A stretch of 46,850 bases of DNA from Azoarcus indigens (GCF_004361735.1 NZ_SNVV01000032.1:1-46850), one strand, 5' to 3'; positions 1 to 8,665 are shown, counted from the first letter of the stretch. A program made the numbers and translations. The notes: a model not told the origin generated them from the sequence alone.

Positions 1-95
1 CCGCGGCCCCCACCCCGATCACCGCGGAGAGTTGATTAACCCAGGGGGTCAATTCCAGATGTCGTCAGGGGGTTAAATCCTCGTGTCGCTTGACA
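1..95. mobile_element. Probable end of an IS21-family insertion sequence (partial)
   Basis: Two imperfect direct repeats, AGGGGGTCAATTCC at 43-56 and AGGGGGTTAAATCC at 67-80, are followed by a TGTC...GACA pair ending at 95. Closely spaced GGGGGT(C/T)AA-type repeats at the tip of an element are characteristic of IS21-family ends, which usually finish in CA. The truncated effector gene begins right after this block, as expected if the element inserted into it. The transposase genes would lie left of the window, so the family assignment rests on the end pattern alone. Confidence 0.45.
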
Positions 96-1144
96 GCCTG
101 CGCCAGAATGTGCCTGAACTTATCGGCAAGCCCCCGAGCTACGATTATTGCCTGCGCTACATCTATGAAAGTACTTGGGAAGGCTCGGGTATCCCCTTGA
201 CCGAGATCCTGGCCTCCAAAGAAAATTTCGAACCAGGACAAAAGGTCCGTATCAACGCACCGGCTTTACCCCTACCCTTCCGGGCGGACTTCACCGGCAC
301 TGGCGTACGTGATGCAAAGGCCGCCTCTTCCGGCATTGCGCCCGTCTATTCACCAGCCGACCCGATCGACGCCGCGATTGCCATCACCAATGGCGGCATC
401 GAGACGGCTGGGCAACGTCTGGTCACCCTGCCCGAAAGTGAAGGCCGCTTCTCTGGTGCCTACTACAACAATCCCGCTCGGGCGATGTCGCTGGCGCCGA
501 AGCTGGAGGCACATTTAACTGGTCTGAACGACCCCACGCGCAACCCCTATACCGCCCCCACCAACAGCGCCTGGGCTGCAGACTGGCATCGCATCAGCTC
601 AGTACTCCACAAGGGTGGGCGCAACTTCCTCGTAACCTATCAAGAAACGCCTAACCAAGCTCGTCAGCGCCTCATGGCGGCCAAGCCCGGGGAACTGAAG
701 CCTATCTCCTTTCACTCCGCCATTCCGGCCAGCGCCATACACAGCCGTAGAGCGCTGGCCTACGACCTGGCCATCGGGCAGGCATGCAGCATCGATGATG
801 AGACCTTCTATGCCTATCTGTGCCGCGTCGCCGATTGGCGTTTGGATTGGGAGACCACTAAGGACGAAGACTGGAGTGGTTCTCAAACCACTCCGACCGA
901 TGTCCCGGACGATGCCGTACTGGAACGCTATCAAGCTGAGTCGGCTGAAAACCGGAAGTTGATCGATGCCACCAGCCTCTATCGCAGCAACACCGTGCCC
1001 CCTGCCAGCCAGCCCACCCAGGGCGGGGGCTTCCTGCCCCGGATGACCCTAGAGGCCGACTATCCCAGCCTGGTCGTCTGGCAGACCCTGGACGACCGAG
1101 AAAACGGCCGACCGCCCCAGGCCGGCCCGCGGAGGCGCAAGTGA
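83..1144 (+). pseudogene. Tle3-type T6SS lipase effector, C-terminal fragment (DUF3274-like)
   Basis: The 353-residue frame resembles the C-terminal part of Tle3-family type VI phospholipase effectors, with the conserved stretches VPELIGKPPSYDYCLRY near the start and FYAYLCRVADWRLDW near residue 250. Full-length family members are considerably longer and carry a GxSxG lipase elbow in the missing N-terminal half; none is present here. An in-frame stop (74-76) sits just upstream, and the GTG at 83 falls inside the IS-like end, so this is best read as a beheaded gene and not a native start. Its stop overlaps the GTG of the next gene by 4 bp, the usual tight coupling in tle3-tla3 loci. Family assignment is by recalled motif similarity; loss of the catalytic half is directly visible. 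Confidence 0.6.
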
Positions 1145-2748
1145 AGCGGCTCTCTTGCCTTATCGCGGTGCTCCTGTGCGGGCCGGCAACGGCCACCGCC
1201 CAAGCCCCTGCACCCCTATCCTCGACACCGCTGGCGGCAGTGGCATGCTCTTTGCCCTCAGCCCCCTCCCAAGGAGCCACCATGACGCAGCCCCCACCTT
1301 CCTCCCCACGCCTGCAAACCCTGGACATCGTCGGGCTCGGGCTGAGTCTGGATGTTTACCGGCAAGGGCAGGCCTGGGCACGGTTGCGCAAACAGGACAC
1401 CGATCAACCCGATGCTTTGCGGCTAGGCACCGCTCTCCCCCTGGACCCGCGTGATTACCCCACCGATGGGACGCGGATGGACATGGCCTGGCGACAGCGA
1501 AAATTTAATGCTCTAGAGTTGGCCCTGCAGGGCTTTCCAGAGCGCTGGCCCCTGCCGACCGTAACCGTGGTCCGGGATTACGACCCGCGGATGGACCGTC
1601 CCCGGGTGCCACCGGAGGATATGGAAAAGTCCTTGGTCAAGATGGTCAGTCGAGGTCTCGGAGAAGCGGGCTTGCACTGGCATCGAATTCGCCAACTGGA
1701 ACACGGCGTCATCTGCAAGACCGACCCGGAGGCACTGGTAGAAACCCTCTTCCAGTTGTTCGAGCAGCATCCGGATCTACCCGCCTTGATGGTCTACGCT
1801 CTCGACAGTTTCAATATGCGTGCAGCGCTGTCCAGCAAAAATGTCAGCCTCGACTCCATCAGCCCCCCTGGAGCACGTCTGCCCGATACGCCTACCGACG
1901 CAGTCGTGGCCCTTGTCGTGGCCCGCCCCGAGCGTCTGTCCTGGCTGCGTGAATTCGCCCGCTACACAAAAGCCGAGCCAGGCTCCATCGACCCCGCCTT
2001 CAAAGGCTGGGCACGTACTCCACCCCGCCGCTTCCAGCCCACCCCTTTCTTCCCGGAACCCGTCACTCAGCGTGGCCTTGCCCAATGGGACAGGCTCAAG
2101 GTGCTCGCCCGGCTGCACCGGCCCGTGACTGTATCGCTTGCGCAGGGCAAGGCAGCACTGAAGGGCAGCACCCGCGACAAAGCGCTTGCCATGGGCTGGG
2201 ACCAGGCAGCAGCTGGGCTGCCTTCTGCGCCAGCGCGGGTATTTTTCGACACCGGCAGACTCTCCGGCGGCACAGCCCAGCTGGCCCCTGCCCTACATCT
2301 CGCGCAACAGCCCATCGACATCCTTGATGCCCAGCAAAGCTACGACCTCAGCCTGCGAGTCGGCGATATCGGCGCGGCCTCTCCCTTCGTCGGCATCGCC
2401 TTGGCCACCATGGCCAGTTACCTGAACGCGGACAGCAGCCTGGTGGTGCCGCTACGCCAGGCCAACAACGCAAGCTTCATCGGCGTTAGCTCACCAAACC
2501 CCGGCAAAACACCAGCCGATGACCCCTTTGGCGTTTCCCTGCGGCCACAACACTCCACGGTAAGCGATGAGCCTTCGCCGGAACTCCAATCCCGACTGGC
2601 GAGATTGGAAAAGGAGTACCAGACTCTGGGCAAGCCCGATTCACCGTTTCATCGTGCCCCAGACCTCATCGCCGCGGAACGGCACATCCTGGATAGCTTC
2701 ATTTCCAGTGCGCCAGGCATCGCCTCGGATGAAGATAATTTCAAGTAA
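1141..2748 (+). CDS. Tla3-like T6SS lipase adaptor (DUF2875 family)
   Basis: A 535-residue protein begins at a GTG overlapping the stop of the Tle3 fragment. Its first ~20 residues look like a signal peptide (KRLSCLIAVLLCGPATATAQA), followed by a Pro/Ser-rich linker and a long soluble domain. The LQTLDIVGLGLSLDVYRQG region near residue 60 and the C-terminal half match what I recall of DUF2875 proteins, which include the adaptor Tla3 that helps load the phospholipase Tle3 on its VgrG carrier. A Tle3-type gene immediately upstream supports this. With the partner effector truncated and no vgrG in the window, it is probably an orphan. The reading frame is intact. An internal ATG at 1282 is an alternative start, giving a protein without the signal peptide. 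Confidence 0.65.
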   Translation: MKRLSCLIAVLLCGPATATAQAPAPLSSTPLAAVACSLPSAPSQGATMTQPPPSSPRLQTLDIVGLGLSLDVYRQGQAWARLRKQDTDQPDALRLGTALPLDPRDYPTDGTRMDMAWRQRKFNALELALQGFPERWPLPTVTVVRDYDPRMDRPRVPPEDMEKSLVKMVSRGLGEAGLHWHRIRQLEHGVICKTDPEALVETLFQLFEQHPDLPALMVYALDSFNMRAALSSKNVSLDSISPPGARLPDTPTDAVVALVVARPERLSWLREFARYTKAEPGSIDPAFKGWARTPPRRFQPTPFFPEPVTQRGLAQWDRLKVLARLHRPVTVSLAQGKAALKGSTRDKALAMGWDQAAAGLPSAPARVFFDTGRLSGGTAQLAPALHLAQQPIDILDAQQSYDLSLRVGDIGAASPFVGIALATMASYLNADSSLVVPLRQANNASFIGVSSPNPGKTPADDPFGVSLRPQHSTVSDEPSPELQSRLARLEKEYQTLGKPDSPFHRAPDLIAAERHILDSFISSAPGIASDEDNFK

Positions 2749-3080
2749 GTGAGACGCCCGCCACGGAAGCAGGGCGCTTAGCCGGCAGCGGCGAGCCTGC
2801 ACCGCGTGCGGGCCTCTGGCTGCAGGCAGGCCACCCGGAAATCCGCTGCCGGATGGTGGAAGGGCAGCCTTTGCCTGCATTGGATGGGCAAACCATCACC
2901 TGGACGTGGTCCGAACAGCCTCCGCCAGGCATGCGGGCCGTCACCGGACAGCCCTGCCCCTATCCAGGCCTCTGGCACTGCGAGGACACCCCGGCAGGCC
3001 CTCACACTTTCCAGCACGGCATGCCTCTGCCGCCCGTGCAGGGACGAGAGGTCACCTGGTTCCTGGTGAAAGCGCCGTGA
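2739..3080 (+). pseudogene. Small T6SS-associated protein with duplicated motif, start missing
   Basis: A frame open from 2739 to the stop at 3078-3080 codes for about 113 residues. It holds two similar blocks: one with GLWLQAGHPE then EGQPLPALDGQTITWTW, and a second with GLWHCEDTP then HGMPLPPVQGREVTWFL. This G-L-W ... G-x-P-L-P ... T-W pattern recurs in small proteins next to T6SS effector genes, where an immunity or accessory role is often assumed. No ATG, GTG or TTG precedes the first block; the first ATG (2853) would delete most of it. Either a frameshift near 2740-2760 removed the start or the frame is a relic. It follows tla3 directly, where an immunity gene could sit. Function is not established. 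Confidence 0.4.
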
Positions 3081-3397
3081 TGTTCCCCCCAGGGGGCTCA
3101 CGGAGATGGAAACACCCATGCGCATCAAGCGTTCTGACGCTCCTGAAGCAATACCTTGCAGCCTGCGGACTGACCCTCCAGTTGTGGAAGACCCTCCCGC
3201 CCGCCGCCAGCTACCGGGCGGGAGCGGCCTCGGCTTGCTGCGGGCTTGCGTGCCGCTTGGGGTTGGGAAAAAAGCAGGCTCAGCGGATCAGCCCGGGAGT
3301 GGCGTGTGGGAGGAAGGCATTCCGCCAGCGAGGCCAGCGGCCTGGAGCAGCGGGGCACGGTTTCAGGCCGCTGGCTGCGCCCTTGCCTGACCTGGCT
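3081..3397. other. Gene-free junction between T6SS remnant and fec region
   Basis: These 317 bases separate the plus-strand T6SS debris from the minus-strand fecR. A short frame starting at 3106 after GGAG (METPMRIKRSD...) has unremarkable composition beyond its first residues and may be a truncated gene start. A receptor gene would be expected on the minus strand here, as in the other fec modules, but no receptor-like peptide is visible in any frame. It therefore looks like a rearrangement breakpoint. Confidence 0.5.
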
Positions 3398-4381
3398 TCA
3401 GCCGCCTGCCGCCGGCAGCGCCTCCACGCTGACCCAGTAGCGGCTGCGGTAGCGCAGCGCCACCGGCAGGCTGTCCGCCAGGGTGGCGAGGGCGCGGTCG
3501 GTATCGGTGGTCTGGAACACGCCGGAGACGCGCAGGCCGGCGACTTCCGGGTCGCAGCGCAGGAGGCCGGGGCGGAAGCGGGCGAGTTCGGCGATGAAGT
3601 CGCCCAACGGCTGGCCGTCGGCGACCAGGTGGCCGCGCACCCAGGCGTCGGCGCCGGCGGGGGCGGGCGTGGGCGGGGAGACGGCGCTGGCGCTGAAGCG
3701 GGCCTGCTGGCCGGCTTCCAGCCGCAGCGGCGTGCCACCGTCGGCGGGCTGTATCTCAACCGCATGCTCCAGCACGGTGACGCGGCTGTGGCCGGCGCCG
3801 TCGTGGCGCACGCTGAAGCGGGTGCCGAGCGCGCGGATGCGGCCTTCGGCGGTGTGGACGAAGAAGGGGCGCGGCGGCCGGGCGCTGTCCGGCGCGGTCT
3901 GCACCAGCAGTTCGCCGGCATGCAGCACGATCCGCCGCTGGGCGGCATCGAACAGCACGTCGGCCGCGCTGGCGCTGGAGAGGAAGAGCTGACCGCCGTC
4001 GGCGAGCGGGATGCTGCGGGTTTCGCCGGTGGCGGTGCGGTAGTCGGCGCTCAGCTCGCCGCCCCAGCGGCGCCAGGCCAGCGCGCCGCTGGCGGGCAGG
4101 GTGAGGGCGAGCACGAGGCTCTTGACGAGGGCGCGGCGGCTGCGCTGCCGTGGGCGGCCCAGCGTGGCGTGGCCCAACTCCGCCGGCAGGCTGCCGAAGC
4201 GCTGCGCCAGGGATTCCGCCGCCTGCCAGGCGCGCTCATGGCGCGGGTCCTGCTCGCGCCAGCGCTGCAGGGCGCGGCGGCCGGCGTCGTCCAGCTCGCC
4301 GGCGTGCAGCTTCACCAGCCAGTGCGCGGCCTGGTTCACCACGCCGGTGTCGGCCGGGCTCAGAGCAGCGCGGCCAGGCAT
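3398..4381 (-). CDS. FecR-family anti-sigma / signal transducer (module A)
   Basis: This 327-residue FecR-type inner-membrane protein relays the signal from a TonB receptor to its ECF sigma factor. It has an N-terminal DUF4880-like cytoplasmic helix region (residues ~15-60, with VVNQAAHWLVKLHAGE and DPRHERAWQ), one membrane segment near 90-110, and a periplasmic FecR domain marked by YRTATGETRSIPLADGGQL and LGTRFSVRHDG. The C-terminus carries the conserved YRSRYWVSVE. It overlaps the sigma gene by 22 bp, more than the 4-bp overlaps of the sister modules; the ATG at 4381 is the first one available. No receptor gene follows on its left, unlike modules B, D and E, so its partner may be lost or encoded elsewhere. 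Confidence 0.88.
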   Translation of the reverse strand: MPGRAALSPADTGVVNQAAHWLVKLHAGELDDAGRRALQRWREQDPRHERAWQAAESLAQRFGSLPAELGHATLGRPRQRSRRALVKSLVLALTLPASGALAWRRWGGELSADYRTATGETRSIPLADGGQLFLSSASAADVLFDAAQRRIVLHAGELLVQTAPDSARPPRPFFVHTAEGRIRALGTRFSVRHDGAGHSRVTVLEHAVEIQPADGGTPLRLEAGQQARFSASAVSPPTPAPAGADAWVRGHLVADGQPLGDFIAELARFRPGLLRCDPEVAGLRVSGVFQTTDTDRALATLADSLPVALRYRSRYWVSVEALPAAGG

Positions 4382-4860
4382 TGGGCGAATCCGGCATGCA
4401 TGTGGCGCTTCACCGTGCGCAGGGACAGGCTGAGCTGCTCGCCGATGGCGGCGTAGGTCAGGCCGTCGAGCTGGGACAGCAGGAAGACGCGGCGGGTGGT
4501 CTCCGGCAGGGCATCCAGCAGGCCGTCGATGTGCAGCAGGGTTTCGAAGATGGCCAGCCGTTCCTCCGGCGAGGGTGCCAGCGGCTCCGGCATGGCGGCC
4601 AGCGCGTCCAGGTAGGCCTGTTCCAGCTCGCGGCGGCGGAAGTGGTCCACCATCAGGCCGTGGGCCACGGTGCGCAGGTAGGCGCGCGGGGTGCGGAAGG
4701 CTTCCTGGCGGCGGGCGGTGATTAGGCGCAGGAAGGTGTCCTGGGCGAGGTCGGCGGCCTGGTGGGAGCAGCCGAGCTTGCGGCGCAGCCAGCTTTGCAG
4801 CCAGCCGTGGTGATCACGGTAGAGGGTGCCGATGGCGTCGGCGGATGCGGCGGAGCTCAC
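4360..4860 (-). CDS. ECF sigma factor, FecI-like (module A)
   Basis: A 166-residue extracytoplasmic-function sigma factor of the iron-starvation group. Region 2 holds LYRDHHGWLQSWLRRKLG followed by AADLAQDTFLRL, and region 4 has the helix-turn-helix LDGLTYAAIGEQLSLSLRTVKRHM. Such sigma factors direct transcription of a cognate TonB receptor once FecR is signalled. A Fur-box-like palindrome 65 bp upstream implies repression by iron-loaded Fur. The product is closely related to the other four sigma factors in this window. With no receptor in its own module, its target promoter is uncertain; the neighbouring receptor genes are candidates. Confidence 0.9.
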   Translation of the reverse strand: MSSAASADAIGTLYRDHHGWLQSWLRRKLGCSHQAADLAQDTFLRLITARRQEAFRTPRAYLRTVAHGLMVDHFRRRELEQAYLDALAAMPEPLAPSPEERLAIFETLLHIDGLLDALPETTRRVFLLSQLDGLTYAAIGEQLSLSLRTVKRHMHAGFAQCLAALL

Positions 4861-4924
4861 GGTAGGCGTTCCTGTGACTGCCAGGGCTGGCTGACCGCGG
4901 GGCGGTGTGGCTGGCCGCTAATTG

Positions 4925-4945
4925 TTAAGAACAATTCTCATTTTC
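4925..4945 (-). promoter_or_regulatory. Fur-box-like operator before module A sigma gene
   Basis: On the minus strand the site reads GAAAATGAGAATTGTTCTTA, a good match to the GATAATGATAATCATTATC-type Fur consensus, 65 bp before the sigma start. Equivalent sites precede the other four sigma genes at similar distances. Confidence 0.7.
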
Positions 4946-4973
4946 TATCCTGAAATGCGGTGCGTCAATGCGG

Positions 4974-5005
4974 GGCATGCGGCAGCCCGCGGGCCGCCGC
5001 ATGCC
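4974..5005 (-). terminator. Stem-loop downstream of receptor B
   Basis: GGCATGCGGC (4974-4983) pairs perfectly with GCCGCATGCC (4996-5005), 11 bp past the receptor B stop on the minus strand. No clear T-run follows, so it may be a weak terminator or an mRNA-stabilising hairpin. Confidence 0.5.
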
Positions 5006-5015
5006 GGGAAGGGCA

Positions 5016-7475
5016 TCAGAAGGTGTAGCGCGCGGTGAGGCGGACGCGGCGCGGGTCGCCGAAGATGTCGTAAGGGTAGTACGCGCCCACGGCGATGCTG
5101 CGGTAGTACTTGCGGTCGAACAGGTTGTCCACATTGAGTTGGAGGTCGAGCTGGCGGCTGGCCTGGTAGCCGGCGATGAGGCCGACGACGGCATAGGCCT
5201 TCTGCTCGGAATGCCAGCCGCTGCTGTCGGAGCGGATGCGGCTTTGCTGGTGCAGGTTGCCGCCCACACGCCAGCGCTGCAGTTCGCCCGGCAGGCGGTA
5301 CAGCGTGGTGAGCTTGAACTGCTGCACCGGTACCTGGGTGTTGAAGGTCCGGCCCTCGTTGCTGGCGTCGGCGTCGCGCAGGTAGCGGGCGCGGGCGTAG
5401 CTGTAGCCGGCGCCGATCTGCCAGTTGGGGGTGAGCGCGCCTTGCAGCTCCAGGTCCACGCCTTCGCTGCGCACCAGGCCGGAGGCTTCGGAGCAGGCGG
5501 TAGCGGGATAGCTGGGGCAGCTGCTCTGATCGTCCAGCACGCGGGCGCGATTGGTCTGGTTGATCTGGAAAAGGGCGGCGCTGGCGTTGAGCGCGCCGCC
5601 GAAGTATTCGCCCTTGATGCCCAGTTCGTAGTTCTCGCCGACGACGGGTTCCAGGACCTTGCCGTCGATGCCGCGCGCGCTTTGCGGCTTGAAGATGTCG
5701 GTGTAGCTGACATACACCGAGTGCTGCGCGTCGAGGTCGTAGATCAGGCCGGCGTACTGGGTGAGGTTGCGGGTGATGCGGTAGCCGTCGTCGCCGCGGC
5801 GGTTGTCGTAGTCATACCAGTCCTCGCGGGCGCCGACGATGAGCTTGAGCGGATCGGCCAGGCTGAAGCGGGCGCTGAGGTAGACGCTCTTCTGGGTGGT
5901 GATGTCGTGGGCGCCTTCGCCGCTGGCGTCATAGGCCGGCTTGGGGAAGCTGCGCGGGTTCCAGGTGTAGGGATCGACGGTGCCGGGCAGGTAAGCGCCG
6001 TAGTAGTCGTAGGTGTTGTAGTCCAGCCGGCGGCGGCTTAGGCCGGCGACCAGTTCGTGGCGGCGGCCGAGGAAGTGGAAGGGGCCGCTGGCGTAGAGGT
6101 CCAGCGCGCTCTCCTCCTGGTCCATCTTCTGCGCCCACAGGAAGCGCCTGCCGGCCCACACCGAGGTGGCCAGCACGTCGACCTTGGTGAGGGCGTAGCT
6201 CGCGCCCAGGCGCAGCACCCATTCATTGTCGAAGTGGTGTTCCAGCGTGGCGAAGGTGCCGTTGCTGCGCGATTTGTTGTATTCCCAGTCGGCGCCGATG
6301 AAGGTGGAGCGGGAGACGTCCAGGTGGCTGCCGTCGCTGTTGGCGGGCAGGCCGCCCCACATGAAGTTGGAGTAGTCGTACTGGCTGAAGGCGCCCAGCG
6401 TCAGCGTGGTGGCGGCGCCGAGGTCGGCCTCGGCCACCGCGTAGAAGTTGTCGTGGTTTTCCTGCTGGGCGTCGCGGAAGCTGCGGGCGTCCTGCTTGCT
6501 GGCGACGAAGCGGCCGCGCAGGGTGCCGCTTTCGTTCAGCGCGCCGCCGACATCGGCGCTGACGCCGTATTCGTCCCAGCTGCCGACGGTGGCGGACACC
6601 GAGGCCTGGAAGTCGCGGGTGGGGCGCTTGCGCACCAGGTTGAGCGCGGCGGAGGGGTTGCCGGCGCCCTGCGCCAGGCCGGCGGCGCCGCGCACCACTT
6701 CCACCCGGTCGTACATGGAGAGGTTGGCCTGGGCGCTGGGGATGTAGCCCATCACCGCGCTGGGGAAGCCGTCGTGCATCACCGTATCCACCTCGAAGCC
6801 GCGGGCGTTGTAGCTGGGGCGGGCGACGCCGCCGGCATTGCTGAGGAAGAGGCCGGGCGTGGCCTGCACCGCGTCGTTGATGCTGGTCATCGCCTGGTCG
6901 TCCATGCGCTGGCGGGTGATGACGGTGACCGACTGCGGCGTTTCCCGCAGCGATAGCGGCAGCTTGGTGGCGGTGCGCATGCTGGCGGTGGTGTAGGACT
7001 CGCTGTGCTCGGTGGTGCCGTCCGCTTCCGCCTGCGAGGTGACGGTGACCGGCGCCAGCACGCGGGTTTCGCCGCTGGCCGGGGCGGCGCGCAGCAGGTA
7101 GGCGCCGCTGTTGCCCGGCACCGCCTCCAGGCCGGTGCCGGCGAGCAGGCGGGCAAGGCCCTCGGCCACGCTGTAGCTGCCTTCCAGCCCGTTGCTGCGG
7201 CGGTCGGCTATCAGCGCCGGCGGCATGGCGATGCTGATGCCGGCGCTGCCGGCGAAGCTGGCCAGCGCCTCGTCCACCGGGCCGGCGGCGATGCGGTAGT
7301 GGCGCTTGGTGTCCTGGGCCCGGGTGACGTCGATGGACGCGGGCGTGTTCTGGGCGAGCGCCGGGCCGGCGGCCAGGCTCAGGCCGACGAGGGCGAGGCG
7401 GAGCTGGCGGGCGAGGCGGGTGGGGCGCAGGCGCAGGGAGGCGGGAAGGCGGGTGCCGGCGGGGCGGGACGACAT
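5016..7475 (-). CDS. TonB-dependent siderophore receptor with signalling (STN) domain (module B)
   Basis: This 819-residue outer-membrane receptor probably imports a ferric siderophore and signals its presence to FecR B. In order it has a signal peptide ending near GPALAQ, an STN/secretin-type domain (RIAAGPVDEALASFAGSAG, residues ~50-110) typical of FecA/FpvA-class transducers, a plug (RETPQSVTVITRQRMDD; YDRVEVVRGAAGL; NPSAALNLVRKRP) and a 22-strand-type barrel ending in NLFDRKYYRS and a final ARYTF with the usual terminal Phe. The ATG at 7475 is preferred because AAGGA precedes it at good spacing; the frame stays open far upstream without receptor-like sequence, and an ATG 18 bp earlier is poorer. 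It is closely related to receptor D. The sigma and fecR genes lie upstream on the same strand, after a 227-bp gap. Confidence 0.93.
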   Translation of the reverse strand: MSSRPAGTRLPASLRLRPTRLARQLRLALVGLSLAAGPALAQNTPASIDVTRAQDTKRHYRIAAGPVDEALASFAGSAGISIAMPPALIADRRSNGLEGSYSVAEGLARLLAGTGLEAVPGNSGAYLLRAAPASGETRVLAPVTVTSQAEADGTTEHSESYTTASMRTATKLPLSLRETPQSVTVITRQRMDDQAMTSINDAVQATPGLFLSNAGGVARPSYNARGFEVDTVMHDGFPSAVMGYIPSAQANLSMYDRVEVVRGAAGLAQGAGNPSAALNLVRKRPTRDFQASVSATVGSWDEYGVSADVGGALNESGTLRGRFVASKQDARSFRDAQQENHDNFYAVAEADLGAATTLTLGAFSQYDYSNFMWGGLPANSDGSHLDVSRSTFIGADWEYNKSRSNGTFATLEHHFDNEWVLRLGASYALTKVDVLATSVWAGRRFLWAQKMDQEESALDLYASGPFHFLGRRHELVAGLSRRRLDYNTYDYYGAYLPGTVDPYTWNPRSFPKPAYDASGEGAHDITTQKSVYLSARFSLADPLKLIVGAREDWYDYDNRRGDDGYRITRNLTQYAGLIYDLDAQHSVYVSYTDIFKPQSARGIDGKVLEPVVGENYELGIKGEYFGGALNASAALFQINQTNRARVLDDQSSCPSYPATACSEASGLVRSEGVDLELQGALTPNWQIGAGYSYARARYLRDADASNEGRTFNTQVPVQQFKLTTLYRLPGELQRWRVGGNLHQQSRIRSDSSGWHSEQKAYAVVGLIAGYQASRQLDLQLNVDNLFDRKYYRSIAVGAYYPYDIFGDPRRVRLTARYTF

Positions 7476-7529
7476 CGTGGTTTTCCTTCGCATGTAAGGG
7501 GTGTGTGAGGAGGTGTCATCGCCTTCACA

Positions 7530-7572
7530 CGCGAAAGCGGAAAAAGGGACAGGGCCGGCGAAAAAACTTTCT
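7530..7572 (-). promoter_or_regulatory. Candidate ECF-sigma promoter of receptor B
   Basis: On the minus strand an AGAAAGTTTTTT block is followed about 30 bp later by TTCCGCTTTCG, some 55 bp before the receptor start. Blocks of similar form and spacing lie before receptors D and E, in otherwise dissimilar fecR-receptor gaps. This supports a separate receptor promoter read by the ECF sigma, but it is inferred by eye. Confidence 0.35.
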
Positions 7573-7702
7573 GCGGCACGGGCTGTGGCGGGCTGCGCGG
7601 TGCCTCTGGCGCAGATCGCCGGGGGCGGGGAGATGGATGGGGAGGGTTCAGGCGGGAGCGGGGAGCGCGGCCCGCACGCAGCGCATGGCGAGGCTGGCGC
7701 CC

Positions 7703-8665
7703 TTATGCCGGCTCGACCGTCACCCAGTAGCGGCTGCGGTAGCGCAGCGTTACCGGCAGGCTCTCGGGCAGGCTGGCCAGCACCTGTTCGATGTCGCCCA
7801 GCTGGAAGGCGCCGGAGAGCATCAGCCCGGCCACCGCCGGGTCGCAACGCAGCACGCCGGGGCGGTAGCGGTCCAGTTCGGCGAGGAAGTCGGCCAGCCG
7901 CATGTTGCGCACGAAGAGGATGCCGCGCGACCAGTCGTCCGCATGGGCGTCGGCTGCTTCGGTACTGCCGGCGAGGTAGCGGTCGAAGCGGGCCTGCTGG
8001 CCGGCCTGCAGCACCAGCGTTTGTTCCGGCGCGCCGGCCGGACGGATTTCCACCGCGCCCTGCAGCACCGCCACCTGGCTGTCTTCCGCCTGGCGGCGGA
8101 CGAGGAAGCGGGTGCCCAGCGCTCGCGCCGAGCCATCGACGGTGGTGACGAAGAAGGGGCGATGGGTGTTGCCGTCCGGCGCGGTCTCCACCAGCAGCTC
8201 GCCGGCATGCAGGCGGATCAGGCGGTGCTGGCCGTCGTACTCCACATCCAGCGCGGTGGCGGTGTTCAGGTGCAGGCGGGTGCCGTCGGCCAGCGTCAGC
8301 CGGCGCTGTTCGCCGGTGGCGGTGCGGTGCTCGGCCAGCCATTCCCGCGCCGGCGCGCTGCGCCAGGCCAGCCAGCCGGCGGGGGCGGCGGTGAGCAGCA
8401 GCACCAGCGCCTTCACCGCGGCGCGGCGGGCGCTGCGGCGGTCGCGGTTGAGGCTGGGCAGCGCCAGTTCCGGCGGCAGGCTGGCGAAGTGGCGGCCGAT
8501 TTGCTGGGCGCGCTGCCAGGCCAGTTCATGGCGGGGATCGCTCTCCCGCCAGGTCTGGCAGGCGCGCTGTTCGGCTTCGGAAGCTTCGCCGGAGCCGAGC
8601 AGGAAGAACCACTCGGCCGCGGCCAGCGCGGTCTGTTCGTCCAGCAGCGGGGCGGCGGTGCTCAT
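7703..8665 (-). CDS. FecR-family anti-sigma / signal transducer (module B)
   Basis: A 320-residue FecR protein. The N-terminal DUF4880-like part has AAAEWFFLLGSGE and DPRHELAWQRAQQIG. One membrane segment (VLLLTAAPAGWLAW) lies near residues 90-105, followed by the FecR domain (RTATGEQRRLTLADGTRLHLNT; ALGTRFLVRR) and a C-terminal segment that contacts the receptor, ending YRSRYWVTVEPA. The ATG at 8665 overlaps the sigma stop (ATGA), the arrangement seen in modules C and D; the frame remains open further upstream but only as a shadow of the sigma gene. It should hold its sigma factor inactive, or act as its co-activator, until receptor B is occupied. Confidence 0.9.
   Translation of the reverse strand: MSTAAPLLDEQTALAAAEWFFLLGSGEASEAEQRACQTWRESDPRHELAWQRAQQIGRHFASLPPELALPSLNRDRRSARRAAVKALVLLLTAAPAGWLAWRSAPAREWLAEHRTATGEQRRLTLADGTRLHLNTATALDVEYDGQHRLIRLHAGELLVETAPDGNTHRPFFVTTVDGSARALGTRFLVRRQAEDSQVAVLQGAVEIRPAGAPEQTLVLQAGQQARFDRYLAGSTEAADAHADDWSRGILFVRNMRLADFLAELDRYRPGVLRCDPAVAGLMLSGAFQLGDIEQVLASLPESLPVTLRYRSRYWVTVEPA

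Noticed and set aside
3106-3390. A 94-residue plus-strand frame after GGAG
   Set aside because: Only the first ~20 residues look protein-like. The rest is low-complexity with no recognisable family. It may be a truncated gene start, but cannot be called.
2906-4456. A 516-residue plus-strand frame over fecR A
   Set aside because: The downstream two thirds are antisense to fecR A with shadow-like composition, and it overlaps the T6SS small protein in another frame.
7476-8342. N-terminal extension of receptor B to give a protein of about 1100 residues
   Set aside because: The extra sequence is Pro/Arg-rich, lies antisense-phase over fecR B, and precedes a clear signal peptide with its own Shine-Dalgarno.
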